This document shows positions 52,691-64,000 of a stretch of 64,000 bases of DNA, in pieces. Below the pieces are notes generated by a model that was given only the letters and a program-made list of their open reading frames with translations, ran no database searches and was not told the DNA's origin. Positions within the stretch are counted from its first letter, which is position 1, and every line of letters begins with the position of its first letter. The stretch is from contig OZ029914.1 of the NCBI GenBank assembly GCA_964023275.1, forward strand, positions 37,308,924 through 37,372,923. The letters run 5' to 3'. The translations under genes were made by a program, and so were the position numbers. Origin of the DNA: Norana najaformis. Its lineage: Eukaryota; Annelida; Clitellata; Crassiclitellata; Hormogastridae.

Positions 52691-53029
52691 TAAGGCATTA
52701 TATAGGATCCAGTTTGGCGTATTGGTGCGCTTGATATTGTTTCAAATGGCGTAATTAATCAAAGAACCCAGTCTCTAACATACGATTGCTCCACTTTTGA
52801 AAAAATTCGTTGGTCATCTAAACGGAATTGTTGTTTTTATTATCAACGTATACAAAGTTAGAGATTGCCTTACGTGGGCTGTGTACTGCGATGGAACTGT
52901 TTAGGCTATAGTTTCAATTTTTGCCATTTTGGCCAAAGATTTTATCATTTGCAAATCATTTTCAATTAACGTTCTCAAATTTCTTAAACAGTCTATAGCG
53001 GAATTTAGCAGAAATTCAACACCCGTAGT

Positions 53030-53736
53030 AAGCTGTGATGTAATGTTATTATGACCGACTGTTTTCTGTGAAGTGTCGGCCCTCCGAAAACCAACTTGAT
53101 TTTTGGGCATCTTGCTTCTAATCCACACACTATATTTGCAAGCAGTATGCAGTTTACCGTAGCGGACTTGAGGACTTGGCTGTGTCTGAGCCCCTCCCGC
53201 ACGCGGACTTGGCCGTGTCTGACCTCCTCCCGCAATCAGACAGCGTGCGGACTCGTGTGTCTGTGCTCCTCCCGCACGCAGACTTGGCCGTGTCTATCCT
53301 CCTCCCGCAAGTAGACAGCGTGCGGGCTCGTGTGTCTGAGCCCCTTCCGCACGCGGACTTGGCTGTGTCTGAGCCCCTCCCGCACAAGGCATGGCGCGGT
53401 CCCTATAAAGGGGAATCGCCACGACGACGACCAATAGGAGTAATGACGTGGTACGACGGCGTGAGAGGATGATGACGTGAATGAGCTAATGTTTTAATGT
53501 AAGACTAGTTGAGTTAGATGCTAATTGTATTATCCTCGTTAAGTTGTTTTATGAGAAATAAAGTGCGATTGACGATCGGTTGACTTCATGTTCAGCCTCT
53601 TGGGGACCTCAAGAGCCTTACCTCGCGGGCTAGCAGTAGATAGGCGCTGGTAGGGAGCCTTCGGCTAGAGTAGCAGTAAACCAGCGCCTCGACAGGGGAT
53701 TCGGCACCCCCGGTTTGTCACATTACGTTATCGTTC
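53030..53736 (+). mobile_element. Candidate solo LTR
   Basis: A GC-rich 700-bp block with TATAAAGGGG at 53404, AATAAAG at 53559 and a terminal GGTTTGTCACA at about 53726-53736; a TGTGATG at 53034 could be the matching start. Promoter, polyadenylation signal and TG...CA limits fit an LTR, but no target duplication was found, so the limits are uncertain. Confidence 0.4.
53170..53395 (+). repeat. 75-bp tandem repeat with CCTCCCGCA core
   Basis: CTTGGCxGTGTCT recurs at the start of each unit (about 53174, 53207, 53282 and 53357). The two full 75-bp units contain GACAGCGTGCG; shorter 33-bp partial units flank them. It lies just upstream of the TATA box, as enhancer repeats in LTRs do. Confidence 0.8.
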
Positions 53737-53739
53737 ATA

Positions 53740-56700
53740 TCGCTTTCAATATCATTTCATCAATATAATAGCTAGAAATCGTTACTGTAGACCTCAATCG
53801 ATTTAATTTCTTACATTATTGCCGGCACATTCATTTAAACTAGTCTTTATCATTGCAGTCATACTATCATCATTTGCATATCATATACTTTATCAACATG
53901 GAGCATTGTCTTATTTACGCAGCTTATCGACACAATTTAAATGAAGTGGTTATATATAGTGACCGTATGGCCTCGATCCTGCTCATTTAGCAATGAACAG
54001 ATCTGGCTCAGAACACCACAAAAGATTTGGATATTTACAATATCAGCACCGTAGAAGATGTAGAGCAGTTGGGCCAAGAACAGAGCCCTGCGGTAGGTCA
54101 CCGGGAGTGGCAACCCAGCCGATCGAATGGAAGCAAAACCTGTACAGGACGCTCGCCCACACAAAAAGGAGTGAAACCAGTGAAGCGATTTACCAGATAT
54201 GCCATATGAGATGGATATCTTTATCTTAACCGATTTGGTTTAAGTTTTAAATTACCATGACTAATTTATACACATTACAACGCGTGATTTTACGTTACAG
54301 CCGTTGCTTAGAAAAAGAAAATGCTGGCAATCAATTTCTCGTCAGAATGGACGTCTTATAGTCGTGCAGCCTGACATTAAAAATGAAAAAGAAACATTAG
54401 GCTCTAGACGAGTTTCAGTCAAACAACTCGTCAGTTACGAACGCGGAATGTATTGTTACATATATGCAATAGCTCGTTATATTAACATGATGTGAATTTG
54501 GTTTCAGCTCATGCCCTACTAAGTCGCAGCCTAAAATATATTTATTAGCTTATATTCAGTATAAGCCATAGCATTATTGAAAACCACGCAAACCCATTCG
54601 CATGCGGGGAAACCCAGGTCTAATTTAAATAGGTCTACCGTCTAGCCGCTTGTCACGTGCACGATTGCAATATAAGCCTATGCTTTGCTTTTATATCGTC
54701 AGACTGAAAGGAACTAAGTAGGCTAGGTAAGCGTAATCTTCATTAAAGCAAATTCTGATTTTTTGCACAGATGTAAGTTGTCCAAATATAGCCATCGCTT
54801 TTCTTCTTTGTACTGTCGCTATATAAAACCTTTACATTTACATTTTACATTTTGTAGCCAAATATGTAGACGGCTATAGATACTTATACTAGTTGCTTGT
54901 ATTTGTAGTGTATGTGCAAGTGTAGGCCTATGTGTAGCAGACCTAAGCTAAAATCGGATTTATTTACGATGGCGCTCATTATACTGTACAAGAATAGTGC
55001 TTAGGCCTAACCAAAGACCGGATTAGCGGTTTTTATTAGGCCTAATATTTGTTATTTGCTGTAGAGCCTATGTGTTGTAGTTCTTTTTAGGCCTCATATT
55101 TGCTATTTGTTGTAAGTGTCGCCTTTACCATGTCAGAATGGTGATTTTGCACTTAAAATGGCGCGTTTAGGCTATTACAGATTTTAATGAAGCACGACCT
55201 TCTTTTGGCTGAGCTTAAGTAGATCTTTGGCGTAAACTTATTTAAATCAATACGGGAAGGGACAATTATCCTTCCAGCCTGCATTTTCTTTCAGTTATGA
55301 CTCTAGATTTAAGCTTAATAGTTTCGCTGGATGACTCAAGCTCTTCAGAACGTCAGACACACAGCCTGAGTAACTGCAGAGGACTGGTGGGTAGTCTTAA
55401 CTTATTAAGTGTGCAGTAGGTAAATAGAGCCACTTACATGATAGCTGAAGGTCCGAGAAGTATCTAATGTGAAGCCCAGTGGTTGCTGTAAGAGGACAGG
55501 GGTTAGTTTCCCCAACTGAATATCTGACCCCCGATGCTACTCAAATAATGATGTCCAGCAGTTAGTAAGTCAGTCAGTTCTATTAGCCATTTTTGTTCAT
55601 TGCAATGCACATTAATTGAGTTTGATATTAATTGATGTGTGTAGGCCTAAATCAGTTTCAAAAGCTAGGAATTTTTTGCATTACTGGAAAGCTTATTTGT
55701 TTTTGCTTCAAGTTCTTTTATGCATAAAGTGGGTTGAAGCACAGAGTGAATTTGACCCATGGGAACCTGTAAGGCGACTCCAGTGGCTCAATGATGCTAG
55801 ATTGTGTCATGCAGTAGATTGACGAAATAGGCCCTATTTGCGACTGTTTGTTCTGGTGTGGTGGAGTATATGCTAGAGGATGTTGCTGTGGGGCAAAAAT
55901 GCTCAAAGGCAGTTGAAGTTAGGGGCTTGTTGTTCTTGTTAGATATTAAATTTGGGCTACACTTACATCTACTTTGTGAGATTCTGGACAAGATAATATG
56001 CTGTATCAACTCAGCTCGAATTTCCAAGTGTTGATTATCAACAGCTACAGGCCTTGTTAAAAATTTAACTGCCTTTTTCGAAAAAACTAAAGACGAAACA
56101 GATGTCTTTATAAGCAATATGTTCAACAAGCCAAAAGCGCAAAGTATCAATTGTGACATTGACTCAAACAATCCGTAAAATGCCCAGACGCCCTTCCGAT
56201 AGGCCTAATGTCGTTGTCGAAACTGCGGGGCACCGTTCGAAGTCGACACACATACCAAATTTAGGAAACATGGCTATTAGCCGGTTATTGACTGTATAAT
56301 TTCTAAATTAGAGACACATTTCTCTCATCAATCACTTACTGTTATGGTTAATGCCGAAATACAGGTCTTTATAAATTATGAAAAAATATGAAGCTGTTGC
56401 ACATTTCATGCGCAAAAGCTTCAGTTATGAGGTTTTCAGCACAGTATCGTTGAAGGCCTCAGCCATGAAATTTCCCAAGTGACCCTTTTTGTGACAATGT
56501 GCAGGTACACGCGCAACAAATTTTGGCTACATTGAAAGACCTTGCTTGTTTTCTCGAACATATAAATTTGCTTTAATGTATTATACAGACTATTAAACAT
56601 ATATGTTTAACCAGCAAAATCGACTGTTTATGACCGAAGCTTTTCTCCTCTAAAATTAATTGAAACTTATCGATGAAAACCACAAAGCACCATGTATGTA

Positions 56701-57090
56701 TGTCTTGGGAGCATAACAAATCTGTCATTTTAATCTGTTTGTGTACAGTCGACTAATGTAAACGCTTCCGTCGTCGAGTTCGAATCTATATGCAAAGCAA
56801 TCGTACGCTTCATTTAAAATTATGCAATGTTTAAATGAAATGACTGTATTTTTTCGATTGCTGTGTTTTAATTTGAGGTAGTTGAGATGAACAAACATGT
56901 AGCTCTAATTCAGATCTTTTGTCAACTTTTGACTCGGAGCGAAAATATTTTAGAGCATTCTCGCTTTCGGCAAACCCTGGTATCCAGCCGCCCCCTCATG
57001 TCGCTCATTAGCTACCGCAACCTATGTTGTCATCTGATACATTCGAGATCTCAAACACGTTAGAGCTCATCCTGACTTGAAAACTGTCCT
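53740..57090. other. Gene-poor stretch
   Basis: No supported gene. A minus-strand SINE S1 tail lies at 53945-53995. A frame near 55665-55770 contains a hydrophobic segment (AYLFLLQVLLCIKWVEAQ) followed by a GTAAGG donor and could be a signal-peptide exon, but no in-frame ATG is available. Confidence 0.4.
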
Positions 57091-57094
57091 TACC

Positions 57095-59040
57095 ATAGTA
57101 AAGTAAGTAAGTAAAGTAAGTAAAATAAATCTTCAGAATTTCTCAGCACCACACAAAAAGCCGCGTCAGGGAGACCAGCTTATTTACCTTCACCGGCGCT
57201 ATATCAAAGTAAGTCAGCAAGAGCCATGCTTTTTGAACAGTTTTGGTGCCAGATCAGAATCCTGGGGAGGGTCAAACCAGGAAGACAGCATGGTGTTACG
57301 GTGGAAATCGTTGGTGATGGTGGTCACGAGATAGTGCAGGAGCAGAAGCAGCATATGATAGCTTGAAGAGTTCGGCTTTTAATCTTGAATGTAAAGCTGC
57401 AGGAGAGAGGGATAGCGGAGGAGTGCTTGTATTGACAGGTGAGCCAGAAGGATGTGGGAACTGGCGGAGGTTTATCAGAGTTTCGTTCCAAAGACAAAGT
57501 GCCGCCTAGATTAAGGAGCTGCTGCAGAATGTGAGAGAGGAAAAGGTTGAAGGCCGAGAGGTATGTGGAAGAGCGAGTAGATCTTGGGGTTGGATAGCGA
57601 AAAGCTGTGTGATGTAAGTGGATTGAGAAGTTTGGAGGGAACTGTAGGTTGAAATATAAATTCGTGGTGGATGCGCTGAGGGATCTTAAGCTAGTGAAGT
57701 GATTTGAGCACTTGAGTTAAGTCGTGGTGTTTCGGAGTTTTGGTAACTGCACGGGCAAGAGCATTTAGGATTGTTTGTAGACGTTTTATTTGAGATGAGT
57801 CGATTTTATAGGAGAAGGATTTGTAGTAGTAAAGTTTGGAGTGAACAGCTGATGTGGATGCAGTGCAGGCAGTTTTATAATCAAGTATTGGGAGAAGTCG
57901 GCGGAGGTAACAAATATTCGTGTTAGCAAGTACGAAATAACTGATTAATTTGCTCGGCGAAGGTAAGGTTTTCTCGACGATGATTCTCAGATTGCAGACT
58001 GAAAATGAGTAAGGCTCAGGTGAAATGAAATCTTTTGGAGAAAGATCCGGAGGAAAGATTAGTCTGTTTAGTTGTTACGGAGGCCAGTTATGAGAATTTA
58101 TGATTTTTTAAAGGGATGAGGCATTGAAACTTGGCCGTCATTCAGTATTAACACTGAGTAATGTTGTTAGGTAGATGATTTTGTGCAACTGAAGAGAGTG
58201 AAAGGAGAAAGATTTGAAGAGTTGTATGTCGTCAACGTAGAGTAATGATCGAGAGAGAATGAGGGAAAGAGTTTGCTGAGTGGGTAGCTGCTAAGAATGA
58301 ACAGGAGGGGACCCAGACCAGAAAGAACCTTGAAAAACACTGCAAGTGAGAGTATGGATTAAAAGAGTGAAAAAACGAGAGGAAAATTATGACTTGATGC
58401 AGGATGTTGCAGTACCAGCGATTCTGAATACAGAAGACAAGCGTTTGATGAGGATTTCTTGATCTGTGATCTCGAAGGCAGCAGATGTGTCAAAGAGATA
58501 ACGGCAAGAGACTTGTTGACCACTTTTCGTTATCATAAGTTTGCTGTTCAGCGAGGAAAGGACTAGTTTAGTGAAATGGTGTTTGGTGTAAGCAGACTGG
58601 TTGGGATTTCTGAGGTTATCAGAGGTAAAATAGCCAATGAGGCGAGAGAGGACGATCCGTTCTGAGATTTTAGATAGAAAAAAGAGATTCTATTAAGACG
58701 GTAGTTAGAGAGGATTTCCTTGTCTGGAGACGGGTTTTTGAGAAATAGTTTAATGATTGAGTTTTAAACAGCATAGGGAATGTGCCTGTCAACAGAGACG
58801 GCTGATGGTCTTTGTAATACCAGTAACGAGAAGCGTTGAACAGTCTTTGAGTAAGGAGGTTGGGGTTGGGGGAAGTTCGCATTGTTTCCTTTGACAGGAC
58901 TACATGAAAACAATGATTTTGCTTCAGAAGCAGGCTCAAAAAGGTGAAAAGACGGGTTTAGTCGACGAAGTGGTGTAAGAAGTATCACCTGAGGGTCAAG
59001 AGTCAATTTGCATGAAGAATGAGCCACGAAAACGATGATA
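57095..59040 (-). mobile_element. Long degenerate LINE (L2/CR1-type), minus
   Basis: Minus-strand pieces of reverse transcriptase in order: near 58940-58670 the segment NLLTQRLFNASRYWYYKDHQ; near 58500-58440 FDTSAAFEITDQEILIKRL (the FDTVDH-type motif); then further downstream pieces and a 3' UTR reaching GAGACCAGCTTATTTACCTT (57171-57190) and an (AGTA)n-like tail at 57100-57125. Many stops and frameshifts. Confidence 0.65.
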
Positions 59041-59064
59041 GTGACGACGACGAAGATGATAACG

Positions 59065-59170
59065 GCAATAAATAGCGGTGGTGAAGGATCTCATCCGATA
59101 CATTTATTGAAAAATGAGCAGAGTCGAAGCCATACGGTCGCTATATAAAACCTCGTACATTTACATTTCC
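59065..59170 (+). mobile_element. SINE S1 3' part, plus
   Basis: GCGGTGGTGAAGGATCTCATC, GAAAAATGAGCAGAGTCGAAG, CATACGGTCGCTATATAAAA and TACATTTACATTT. Confidence 0.65.
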
Positions 59171-59174
59171 ATTC

Positions 59175-60030
59175 GTGTTTGCACCAAAATGTCGAAAGTC
59201 AATTTACTGTACAACGACGAAGCCTGTTAGGATACACCCACGCGCTGTTCAACGAGCTTAGTATTATGCAGACCTGGTCGGCCTGCGGTGTTCTGTGTTG
59301 TACATGCTTTGCTTCTGTAGGCCTACACAGGGCGCCTTCACACCCATGGCCTATCTACGACCAGGGCTCGTCTGTCTGTCTGTCTGTCTGTCTCCAGTGG
59401 ATCTTGAGGACTAGTATTATGGTCGTTTAATATGAACGGTGCTTTTCTCTTTCTCCACAGCCAACCTATTGGCTACTGAATGATTCGCTGGCGCTGTTTC
59501 GCTATTTGTTACTAGACACGGTATGACCAAGCTTATTTGCATGTAAAAATTCTGACCAATCAGGTTTAAGTGCGCACGTGAACAACGCGTCGAAAGAAAA
59601 CGCTGAGTGAAGTAGTTTTAATGCGTTGCTGATCTGTGATGTTTGTAATTTGTGAAAGTCCTAATTTACAACTTTTGCAGAATTTAATTGGTATAAATAA
59701 GGAATTTATGTTTACTCGTTTATTATAAGAACTTATACAATTTCTATTATAATATAGCTTTAAAGCTTAGCCAATAGTGTAGGATTTGACAGTGACCTGT
59801 GAACCTATATCCATATGAAATACTACTTGAAGGGGCGCCATATAAATGCTCTGAATGAATGAATGAATGAATGAATGAACGTAATGGCCGTCCGCCTTCT
59901 TAATCAATTTGGTGATATTGTAATAAGTAATTGAATTGTAAGTAATTGTTCAAGAATTGTTAGGCAGTAGGGCCTATCCGTTTTGACAGTGGCACTTGCA
60001 TTCTATCATCAGGTGACAACTTGGTGTCGT
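59175..60030. other. No gene seen; short microsatellites
   Basis: (TGTC)n at 59369-59393 and (GAAT)n at 59856-59878. The frame at 59179-59430 overlaps the first and is not supported. Confidence 0.5.
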
Positions 60031-60039
60031 TAATACGAC

Positions 60040-60130
60040 GCTGGCATGATCTGCGAAGCTAAGCAGCACGAGCTCGGTTGGTTACCCTAGGGTTGGGTGA
60101 CCATCCACGTAATGCCGTGTTATCTCGTAC
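60040..60130 (+). mobile_element. 5S rRNA-derived SINE head or pseudogene
   Basis: GATCTGCGAAGCTAAGCAGC, CTCGGTTGGTTACC, GGTTGGGTGACCATCC and GTAATGCCGTGTTAT match the 3' two thirds of 5S rRNA with its A and C boxes. The first third is missing or diverged. DNA to about 60420 may be its body; a GGGATCGGCCATTAG segment follows. Confidence 0.7.
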
Positions 60131-60573
60131 AAAATGATCCCAGCATCGGTTCGGGATCGGCCATTAGTTTCTGATGCAAGTTCGGATTAGGCGGAAGTGT
60201 CCAGCTGTTCAACTGCTGTGTGGTGTATGCGCCACAACCGAAAGGTCCTCATTCAAATGGGCAACTCTTCTGATGCGTTCGACATAGGCATGCAAGCGTG
60301 TTGCCTTTTTCTCTTTACCGGGCCCAGCACCACAAGGTCAAGGCTATCAATACTTGTCCTCAAAACGGACTCAGAGGCGAGGACTGGCTTCCTTGGCACC
60401 ATCCCTAAAAATGTTATTACAAATTGTGTATGAGCTTCCTTGTATCTCAAAAACTTCCTGTCTTACTTCACAATTTATATATTTATTTCTATGCAAACAA
60501 CTGACCAGTTTATCATATTTACTGTAACAGACTAGGAGATTTTGAAGGCTACTGGCTGAGATATTCGGAGACG

Positions 60574-62352
60574 ATGGACACATCACCTACTCCAGCAGCT
60601 GAGCTAGTCTGGGACCAATATGTCTGGCATGTACTGCAAAAGATTTTAAGGCTGTCTCAAACTATCCAATCGCTGCAAGGTCGCCTGATGCCAGAAGTCG
60701 TCCTTCCGCAAACAGCTGAAGATAAAGTGGATGCCAAAGTTCAATCGAAAGGCAAGTGTCACAGTGTTACTTTTGATTTTCACTTTGTCTTATCTAATCG
60801 GTCATGTTTACTATCGTTTTTCTGTCGTAGTATTATAGCCATTAACCATAGTCTCGTGTATTGTAATCTAGTGGTCTGAGAGGAAAAATAGTCCTTAGGT
60901 TGGACAATAGGTCTAAGACTTTGACCTATTTTCTAATATATGGACAATTTTCCTGTTATCCACCTATGCATAAATTCACCATTTCGCGAAAAATCTGGTG
61001 TCCTGCGCTTAGCTTTTAATAGCGCTTGAGAGATTTCGAATATTACGATTACGGATAAGCTTAAGATTATCTCAGCCAGCACACAAACATTAGAACAATG
61101 ATGTCCCAGCGTTGTCTAACATTATCCCAACATTATCATTCACATTGTCTCAGCGTGTGTGTGTGTGATGGGATATACTGTATAGGATGCCCAAAACAGA
61201 ATCGACTCAACACAAACTCACAGCAGCATAGCGAGAGTTAAAACGTGATTCGATGGTAAGAGTTTAAAACCATGTCGATGCTCGGTCATCATAGTCAGCA
61301 GCTATAACGATTTTATGCTCTACTGAACATATCTTATTGTATGGCCTAAAGAGAATTCAAATTTAAGAAGGGGAATTCCCGGAATACATGCACAACTAAC
61401 TTGTCTGAAAAAGTCCATAAGCTAATGCAAAATAACAATCGTTTGCTAATGCTAGGCCTTGAAGCGTAAGCTTAATCCTGTTCTGACAACGCGCATATAT
61501 AGGCTATTGATCTTAGTGTAATGAAAGCTTAATAAGTAAAGACAGCAGGGATGTCTTGTTTTAACTTCCACAATTTATTCCTTATTTGCCTGCAGGTGAG
61601 AGGTAAGCGTCTAAATTGTTCAAAAATCTGATGGCTATTTTGCTGATATTAGTTGAAAGTGTCTCTTGGACTAGGAGAAATGCCATGAACAGAAAATCGG
61701 ACATGTTAGTGCAGTCTACTTGCTGTTAGGCTATTGTGACGAAACTACTTACGCTTGTGTAACTTGTAATATAGTAGGAAGAGAATCTCTGACATTTCTA
61801 CAATGTTTTCCTTCTTGGCTTTTTGACCGATCTCGCCCTGAAATTTGGCTTGTATCTAGCAAGTGCTTGATTCGCGCAATTTGTTGGCAATACGTGTAGG
61901 ATGTTGTTACAGGCCTATAAAATGTTGTGTAAAGACGTGAAGTATGTAGGTTTAGCAATCGTTATTAACATAATCATTTTTTGCTTGCCGAATTTCAGTA
62001 TGATGATAACTGTTATGCCAGTAACATTTGCTGGTCTTTGTGTTTAGGAAATGCTACTTCTCTCCAGGATTCTGAGAACAAGAAACCAAAATACGCTTTT
62101 GGTTACTTGGAGAAGTCAAGCGACGCAACTATTTTTCGAGGGTGTAACGCTACGCTGCAGGTTGACTTGGCCACCAAGTAAGACTGAGCTGCATGGTCTA
62201 AAGCAAATTCGCCTAAAACTGCTCATTTCTTTTTATTATACTTCATAAAAATGCATAATAGAATTATAATATATATTTTTTAGACACAAAGCTGTATCTA
62301 TCTGTATGTCTGTCTGTCTATCTATCATTCTATCCACTTATCCACCCACCCG

Positions 62353-62403
<51 letters not shown>

Positions 62404-63676
62404 TATGAGACATAACGGTGTCGGTGATATTTTTGATAACGATTGTGAAGATGCCGATAATAATGGAAATAATAGTATCATCATTTTTGTTTTTACTTGT
62501 AGCCATCATTAAATTTACATGGTTTTACGCAATGATCAGTGATATTAAAGTGCAGAAAATGACATCATGTGGCATGGTACATATAATTATGGCCAATTAT
62601 GTGTAATTATGCATAATTTTAATGCATAATACAATTATTTAAAAAAAGAATAAATGCAATTATTTGAGCCTTTGCGCGTGCCACTGTGCACACACACACA
62701 CATATATATATTATATATATATATATACGAACCTGACATATCTTCTTTTTACAAAAAACCTCAGGACCCTTTTAGTAGTAACTAATATTGCCCATTTTCT
62801 ATTTCCAAATCTCCAAGGTCGACTTTGCAAGGTTTTTCAAAGTCTATAAATTTTTTGATTACCTTTTTTATTTTCTGGCCATCTGCAACTTTCGACGTTC
62901 TTCTGTAGCGCACCATACATGGCATCTTCTGACAACCCCGCTGACTTGACGCAGCGCTTTTGGATAAGTGTTTGGCTCTAAGTAGCGCTTTAGAAATTTC
63001 GAGTTTGCGATTACGATCACGATTTCTCTTCTTCACCTTTCCTAGGATTTCTCTCCGTTTTGTTAGAATTTCATAATTCTCCAGTAATTCATTATATTTT
63101 TATCTTCCCAAGTTTTTTTGCTGAATCTGTTTAAGTAGGTAATCCTCGTCTAGGCAAGCCTCGTCCAAACTGATTTGAAGTAACAACAGCGTGGCCCAAA
63201 AATCAAATGAGGCATGGCTATATTGCTTTTTATCAAAGGCGCTAAACAAACGTTTCGTTGCAAATGTTCCGTTACCAATGGCAACAATGTTCTTATTGAA
63301 AATTCCAAGGAGTTTAACTCGGTGTAGAGGTAATGTAACCCCTTCGATCTTAGGCCTACATGTAGACCTATTCCAATCGCCTGCCTACTAAAGCTGCCCA
63401 GTAACAATCGCTACAAGTGGGCCTAATAATGTATATGTTATGTCGTTATCAAAATTGATTTAAGCAAGCGATTTTGCTGTTTAGCTATAAAGTAACACTT
63501 TGTCAGTATGTCATTTGACCATCAGCTATGTCATAGACTATAGAACATTCTTTTCAGTATTGGGTGTTAGTCGCAATAAATATTTTTTTAATTTCAGAGC
63601 CTTACAAACAAAAGGAATAGCCGAATCCGGGCTGAGAAGTAGGTCTAGCCATTGGTTTGTCTCTTATAACGACTGA
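60574..63676 (+). CDS. Possible small three-exon gene, unknown function
   Basis: Exons 60574-60751, 62048-62177 and 63598-63676; phases 1 and 2 agree, giving 128 codons plus stop. The start ACGATGG has a good context. The first donor would be GC rather than GT (AAAG/GCAAGT, the usual context of GC-AG introns); the second is GTAAGA. Exon 1 reads MDTSPTPAAELVWDQYVWHV then a helical LQKILRLSQTIQSLQGRL; exon 2 contains KKPKYAFGYLEKSSDATIF and NATLQVDLATK; exon 3 is short and ends FVSYND. No family is recognised. The chance of coincidental phases is not small; treat as a hypothesis. Confidence 0.35.
60990..61055 (+). mobile_element. LINE family B tail, plus
   Basis: TGTCCTGCGCTTAGCTTTTA, ATAGCGCTTGAGAGATTTCG, ATTACGATTACGG. 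It lies in the first intron of the possible 60574 gene. Confidence 0.6.
62357..62400. repeat. (CT)n microsatellite
   Basis: Pure CT run following short CTGT and CATC runs from 62302. Confidence 0.95.
62688..62728. repeat. (CA)n-(TA)n microsatellite
   Basis: ACACACACACACA followed by alternating TA, the same CA-then-TA order as at 38980-39097. Confidence 0.9.
62905..63022 (+). mobile_element. LINE family B 3' end, plus
   Basis: ACATGGCATCTTCTGACAAC, GCTGACTTGACGCAGCGCTT, AGCGCTTTAGAAATTTCGAG and a GATTACGATCACGAT tail. Confidence 0.65.
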
Positions 63677-63799
63677 ATCTCTCGCATAACAAATACACAC
63701 TATAGAGTTATCTTCATCTGCAGAAATTCTTTGCTCAACAACAAGAATTCAGACACAGAGGAAATGGCAGTCACAAATTGATAATAAGGATGCCAACGA

Positions 63800-64000
63800 A
63801 GAACAATATGAGCTGATAGTATTCATCTTCGTCGTCCTTATTATCGTCATAATCATCGTCATCATTAAAACCACTACCGTAAAGATATCATTTGGCATCA
63901 TTCGCCTTCAACAACAAGAACATTAGCTTCATCGTCACCATCACTATCACCACCATTTCAACTATCAGCATCACCATCAACTTTAGAATTTTTTGTTATT
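63800..64000. repeat. Imperfect CAT/ATC-rich low complexity DNA
   Basis: Degenerate trinucleotide-like ATC/GTC/ACC stretches (63825-63980) to the window edge. No gene seen. Confidence 0.6.

Noticed and set aside
53176..53472. Proline- and leucine-rich ORF
   Set aside because: Product of the 75-bp tandem repeat; both strands are open.
55616..55822. ORF with a signal-peptide-like segment and GTAAGG donor
   Set aside because: No in-frame ATG and no downstream exon could be matched; kept only as a remark on the gene-poor stretch.

Overview
The window is invertebrate animal nuclear DNA, most likely from a marine deuterostome such as an echinoderm. That placement is an inference from gene content and repeat style. 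The genes are split into phase-1 exons with GT-AG introns. One encodes the N-terminal part of an alpha laminin, one a RING/B-box/beta-propeller TRIM protein, and several exons encode Ig-type membrane receptors. Most remaining DNA is debris of L2/CR1-type LINEs, tRNA- and 5S-derived SINEs, piggyBac-like elements and microsatellites. No operons, prokaryotic genes or CRISPR arrays are present.

Layout. 1-2140: GC-rich unclassified element with tandem repeats and one ORF. 4542-10987 (+): a complete-looking receptor gene (leader, Ig, stalk, transmembrane, cytoplasmic tail) whose tail carries tyrosine motifs of SH2-docking type. 12926-14689: internally deleted piggyBac element. 15945-16885 (-): decayed copy of a repetitive zinc-binding-type gene behind a very long heat-shock element. 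17491-24816 (+): laminin alpha LN domain and four LE modules. 25383-27679 (+): second copy of the receptor stalk, TM and tail exons. 32833-37541 (+): another receptor with nearly the same Ig domain but an unrelated, tyrosine-free tail. 46648-39938 (-): TRIM gene. 47-60 kb: repeats and gene-poor DNA. 60574-63676 (+): possible small three-exon gene.

The centre of interest is 4.5-37.5 kb. A segment of about 6-7 kb (8334-15945 and 24958-31971) is tandemly duplicated and brackets the laminin exons. In the second copy no Ig exon precedes the stalk/TM/tail exons. Instead the last laminin exon ends at a complete LE module with a GTAAAT donor in the same phase as the stalk acceptor, giving an uninterrupted predicted 723-residue LN-LE4-stalk-TM-signalling-tail protein. 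With the two Ig receptors this makes a small cluster in which ectodomains and tails look recombined by exon shuffling.

All gene models are read by eye from splice signals, phase agreement and family resemblance. No transcript or database evidence was available.
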